From assembly GCA_000231825.2 (NCBI GenBank), contig AFXF02001876.1, positions 1 through 53,563 of the forward strand: a stretch of DNA of 53,563 bases. The letters are read 5' to 3'. This DNA comes from Tetrahymena elliotti 4EA (lineage: Eukaryota > Ciliophora > Oligohymenophorea > Hymenostomatida > Tetrahymenidae). Of this stretch, positions 49,239 through 53,563 are shown in pieces. Position 1 is the stretch's first letter; every line of letters begins with the position of its first letter. The notes under the pieces were generated by a model. The model worked only from the letters and a program-made list of their open reading frames with translations, did not search any database and was not told where the DNA came from. The position numbers and the translations under genes were made by a program.

Positions 49239-51379
49239 TCACTTTTGTTCATATAAAGAATATTATTTTCTTCTTTAATTATTTTTTTAATAAAGATTAA
49301 TCTACTGTTGTTGTTGTTGGATTTGGTTTTGACTTTAATTCTCTATTAATAATTTTGATAATATTTTATAAATTATTTACAACTAATTTGATTGAATTTT
49401 ACCTAATTATTTTTATTTTAAACGCTCTTTTAGATACATCTCTCCAGGAGAAATAGCTCTAGATTAAGGGAATCTCCCTTTAGTTGATAATCTTTTAGGT
49501 TATTCATTTGTTTTCTAATTTAATAAAATTAAGAGTTTTTGTATAGTTAAGATAAGTAATATTTTACAAACTATGTTGCTTCTTTATAGTATTTATTTTA
49601 CTCCATTTTTTAAATAAATGACTAGCTTGTCTTAAGGGCCTAAGGTTCTTCATCCGGAATAATTTCAAGCTTACTAAATGTTTTAGTTAGGTACTAAGAT
49701 GAGTTATTTATAATTCTGCTAATGTTAAAATTCGAGTTGCTTCTTTTCATTTCTTAGTACTCTTCATATAGAGAGTTATTTAATATATTCTCTGGGCTGT
49801 TATCATTCTTCATATAAGGACTCTATAATCATATTTTTTATAAAATTATTATTTTAAATTAAGAGAAAAATATGTTATACTTTATTATTCTTGCTGCGAA
49901 CTTTAGAGTTATATCTTGCTTAACTTATATTTAATTAATCACTGAATTATAAATTGCTTTAACCACTTTTTTAAATATAATAAGATTTTAAAATTAAATA
50001 TCAAATAATTTAGTATTTTACTTAGCATTAGTATGAAATGTTGAATTCATGCTTCGTTCTTTATCTAATTTACTTAAATTATTTTTTGAAAACTGTTTTG
50101 AATTTTAAAATGAATTTTCTAAAATAGAATTAGCTGTATTTCCAAATAATGCAGACAATTCATTTTATTTTCTGTCAAACATACTATTATTTGTAGTGAA
50201 AGTCTTTTCTTTAGGATTATATGTAAAGGACACATTATTTGATTTAACAGGAGTAACATAGTTTGTCTTTAAAACCTAGCTCTGTTACTTTTATTTTTAT
50301 TTTAATATCATAGACTGGTTTGGTATAGTCAGAATCTTTCCATTAATTATTTTAAATTGCTGTGGAGGATTTTTAGATGATTAAGATATTTTATTGGCTT
50401 TTGTATCACTAAAAGATTCACTTATCCTCTTTCTAATAATAGTTTTCTATTTATCATAATCTAATTTAGTCAAAGTATTCCTTGTAACATTTTCATTATA
50501 ATTTTTTATTGTTCCTGAAATAAAAGAACAGTTTTCAATAGGAGGATTATAAACATTCTAATAAAAAAAGAACATTTTTAATATTTTATTAAAGTAAAAA
50601 GATAAATAATTCTACTTGATTAACTTCTGCCTTAATATATTTTTCTATTCCTTATGGCTTAATTTAGATCATACTCTCTTTGAGTTCTTTTAATTTGGGA
50701 TTGTTCATTATGTTAAAATATGGAGGTGATTTAGGTGATGGCTGTTATGCATACCCATCATATTTATCTTATTAAGGTGTATAATACATTGATTTTTGTA
50801 TAATTTTTAGTGATTTCGGTCTTTCAGCTTAGAATTCCTCATGCTAGTTAATAAAATCAAAATCAAAAATATTAACCTAATTAATTTTTATTCCAAATCA
50901 ATACTAAAAATGAAGCTATTTTTGGTAGAATGACATCATAGAAACATAAAATGATTAAATACAAAATATTATCTATCAACCATTTAAAAAATCATTTATT
51001 TTTAAATTCATAAGAAAATTCAAATTACATTTGTTGCATATTCCATTCTTTGTTTTGCATTAGCAAATCCTGATATTTAAGGATTAAAAGAAGGAAGATA
51101 CCTTCCATTTTTAAATACTTCTTTTATTTTTCCATCATCTTTCTTTAATAAATAATTCTAATCCTTTACCATATCGTGCCTATTTATAATAAAAATTATC
51201 TTAGAATATAAATAATTAATTTTATTATATTCACATCCCTTCATTTTTATTTATTACATATATATAATGCTTTAAATTAGATTGCATAATTAAGAAATAT
51301 TTAATATGAAATACCATATTGCTGTCCTACTTCTAATTTTTTTAGGTTATTACTCGAAAGACCTTTCTAAAGATTTCAT
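49239..51379 (-). CDS. Unrecognised polar, low-complexity protein
   Basis: This appears to be a multi-exon gene. The proposed start is the ATG at 51379 (MKSLERSFEQQPKKIRSRTA) and the end is SLYEQK at TGA 49241-49239. Exons are separated by introns of about 50-110 bp (near 51181-51304, 50875-51025, 50568-50620, 49850-50030, 49515-49565 and 49345-49405; boundaries approximate). Readable segments include KEVFKNGRYLPSFNPQISGF, YAQQPSPKSPPYFNIMNNPK, PPIENCSFISGTIKNYNENV and AISPGEMYLKERLKQKQ. The protein is rich in Asn, Gln, Ser and Lys, with no signal peptide, membrane span or named domain. A Q-run (QIQQQQQQ) lies near the end. Consistent exon phases over 2 kb support it being real, but the exact model is uncertain and no function can be given. 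Confidence 0.6.
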
Positions 51380-52626
51380 TGAATGATAAAGTTATTATAT
51401 ATAATTTTACTATAATGCTACTTACTATATAAGATACTAATAAAAATATATAATTGTAATTTTTATTGATAATTAATATTTACTAAGATATATTACTTTA
51501 AGTATAAGTAAATTCAATTAAATTTAAGACTTTTTGGTGTTTTAATGGTAAACAGATAACTAATTTTTATTCATCCAAAATTATAAATTAATAAATCCAA
51601 AAATTCTGAGTAAATAACTTATCATAAAATTGTAATTAATTTAAAAAATATCAGAGTACATACTTTTAATAAATAAGATAATTAAAATCAATTTAATTAA
51701 TAGTCGATCTAATTAAAAAAAATAAATTAGTAAAATTTATCTTAAATCTAATAGTAAGCTTGTTAACTTTTAATCTATAAATAATTTTAAAAATTATTGT
51801 GAACTAAATGAACAGTTTTAATGTTTAAACTATAATAGTTAGTGATTATAATCAAATAACTAAGAAAATAAAGAAATTTATATTCATCAAATGATTTCTC
51901 ATTTAAATATTTTGATAGAGCTTCACAAATATTTCATTTAAGTTAAAATTTTAGTTTTTTAATATTAGAAAATTAAAAACTTTTCAAATAATTTTACTTA
52001 TCAACTTTGAAAAAGAATTGCTTTATTTATCAATAAGTTGGCAATTATTTTTTATCAAGAATAAATTGTTTAATTTTAAAAAACATGTAGAGCTTTATTA
52101 ATCCTTTAATAAAAGGAAAAATGATTTAACTATCTTCTATTTTTGCACTTAAATAACGACCACTTTTTTTAAAATGATTTATTAGATTCTATTTAAATTA
52201 AATTATAAAATTCTCAATAACATTGCAAAAAATAAAATATAGTTAGCTTTTTATCTTAAAGATTTCTCATTTTTTAACTCCTATCTAAAATATGAAATGT
52301 CTACAAAGTCTAATTAATTTTATTTGAAAATAAATAATTTATAAAATATTTTAAATTTTCTTGAAATAAAAGGTTAAGGGGAAACAATTATTATTATTAA
52401 TAGTCTTTTTTATTTAATTTGTTAAAGATTTTTGGATTTATATATAATCTTGAATGAGGGAAATTAGATTGGAGATATCTACATATTATTAGATTTGAAT
52501 TATATATAAATATAAGAAATTTAAAAATATTTTCTAGCAATAGATGAATTTATTATTAGAATACATTATGATATATTTTACAAATATTAATTATTATTGA
52601 AGGATTAGATATTTATATGGCTGCTT
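51380..52626. other. Spacer between EMC6 and the hypothetical gene
   Basis: Very A/T-rich, with no exon, RNA gene or repeat array recognised. Confidence 0.5.
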
Positions 52627-53049
52627 TCATAATATATGGACTAAATTCTATGATAAAACCCAAACTAAGATAAAAACTAATAAATCTCCTAGCATTCCTC
52701 CTGTGATTACATCATTAGCAGATAAAAAGTAATTTTGAGGTTTAAATCCTGTCTTTTATAAGCATAAAAAGGAAACAATAAAAAAGAAAATGAAATAAAG
52801 TATAGTTCCTGAAAATCCATCAAATCCTAGTAAACCAGTTGCTAAACCAGCATTCAAAGAGCCAAATGTACGTATTTTCTTTAACAGGACCATATTCTTT
52901 TGCAATCTTTAGTCATTAATTGAAAATTGCTTCTTTTAAAATTCTAAAATTTCTTTTTCTCTGGATTATTCTTATTTAGGTTCTTTGCTTGCATAAACTA
53001 CTTTTGAAGAGCTTTGAACTCTTTGAGCGGCTGGATTTCTTGGAGGCAT
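52627..53049 (-). CDS. EMC6: EMC6, ER membrane protein complex subunit
   Basis: An intronless frame of 141 codons (140 residues), from the ATG at 53049 (MPPRNPAAQRVQSSSKVV) to TGA at 52629-52627. The first 60 residues are polar and cytosolic. The core then follows EMC6 closely: LNAGLATGLLGFDGFSGTIL, YFIFFFIVSFLCLQKTG, YFLSANDVITGGMLGDLLVF and ILVWVLSQNLVHIL. This gives three membrane segments, with the Gly-rich first helix and the TGG(x)xG motif before the last one that typify the family. EMC6 is a core membrane subunit of the EMC insertase, which places tail-anchored and multipass proteins in the ER membrane. The N-terminal leader is longer than in animal EMC6 (usual length about 110 residues). 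Confidence 0.88.
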
Positions 53050-53563
53050 TTATCTATTTATCTATCTATTTATATTTTTTACTTTAACTTTCTTTTAGTT
53101 TTAAAAAATTTATCAAATTTTAATTCAATAATTTATGACTATATTTTTGATTTATTTAGTTAATACGCGTCAAACTTATTAATCCCAATTTTTACTCAAA
53201 TAAAGCTTTAATTTATCAATTAAAAATAAAAAACTTATTTAAATTTATTAATAGATTAGCTAACATATTCTCTTTGTAATAACAATATGATGTGAACAAT
53301 TATGTACTACTCAAATATTTACATTTATTTTAATAAAAATTAGACAAATTTATATAAATTATATTATTGTAAAATAACAGTTTTATAAGAAATAAATATC
53401 ATAAAATTAGTTTATAAATTTAGTTTGAGTGAATAATAAGAATTTTGTTTTGTCTCATAAATGCTTAGGAAAAGTTAAAAATATGTTTAAAATCAATAAT
53501 TTAAATATCCACACAAAAATTAATAAAAAATCCATAAAAAAATTGGGAAAATTACTAATTATT
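53050..53563. other. Spacer upstream of EMC6
   Basis: The A/T-rich 5' flank of EMC6, running to the window end. A short 'atctatttatctatctattta' simple repeat sits directly upstream of the ATG, in the probable 5' UTR. No other feature was seen. Confidence 0.5.

Noticed and set aside
49129..49430. A plus-strand frame starting ATGGAGGATAAATACACT
   Set aside because: It overlaps the 3' exons of the minus-strand hypothetical gene antisense. It reads as hydrophobic A/T-rich noise and matches nothing recognisable.
1..53563. tRNA genes, telomeric (CCCCAA)n repeats, the Tetrahymena chromosome-breakage sequence, CRISPR arrays and transposases
   Set aside because: These were looked for by eye on both strands. 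Only an isolated CCCCAA at about 48240 was seen, and nothing meets the standard for a feature.

Overview
The window looks like nuclear DNA from an oligohymenophorean ciliate, most like Tetrahymena. It is extremely A+T-rich. TAA and TAG occur in frame in every recognisable gene, at positions where Gln fits, and every gene ends at TGA. Introns are roughly 50-100 bp, begin with GT and end with AG. Paramecium introns are much shorter, which argues against that genus. No telomere repeat, rRNA, tRNA, CRISPR array or transposase gene was seen.

Layout: (1) 627-5204, minus, a calpain-type cysteine protease with EF-hands ahead of the protease; (2) 6840-7895, minus, an intronless helical protein of unknown function; (3) 8981-13622, plus, a USP25/USP28-like deubiquitinase with an N-terminal UBA-like segment; (4) 14511-18876, minus, a voltage/cyclic-nucleotide-type K+ channel with a CCHC knuckle after its nucleotide-binding domain; (5) 19813-21631, plus, an RMD5/GID2-like RING subunit of the CTLH E3 ligase; (6) 22376-26090, plus, the ribosome-biogenesis GTPase BMS1; (7) 27174-31230, plus, the axonemal WD40 protein CFAP251/WDR66; (8) 32253-33008, minus, a secreted protein; (9) 35574-37410, plus, the ER thiol oxidase ERO1; (10) 38445-40929, plus, a 12-TM MFS-like transporter with a Q/N-rich N-terminus; (11) 41541-46237, minus, topoisomerase III-beta with an N-terminal Q/N-rich extension of about 550 residues; (12) 46992-47947, minus, MOB4/phocein; (13) 49239-51379, minus, an unrecognised low-complexity protein; (14) 52627-53049, minus, EMC6. 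Between them are A+T-rich spacers. These include a near-tandem 206-bp duplication, an imperfect inverted repeat and a G+C-raised block at 48230-48770 that may be decayed or unrecognised coding DNA.

The set is mostly conserved single-copy eukaryotic housekeeping genes: ubiquitin turnover (USP, RMD5), ER biogenesis and oxidation (EMC6, ERO1), ribosome assembly (BMS1), cilia (CFAP251), STRIPAK signalling (MOB4) and nucleic-acid topology (TOP3B). They sit beside ciliate-expanded families (K+ channel, EF-hand calpain, MFS). No operon-like logic is evident. The most unusual feature is the TOP3B N-terminal extension, which carries a recurring [E/Q]YVx[K/R] motif inside a prion-like Q/N-rich region.
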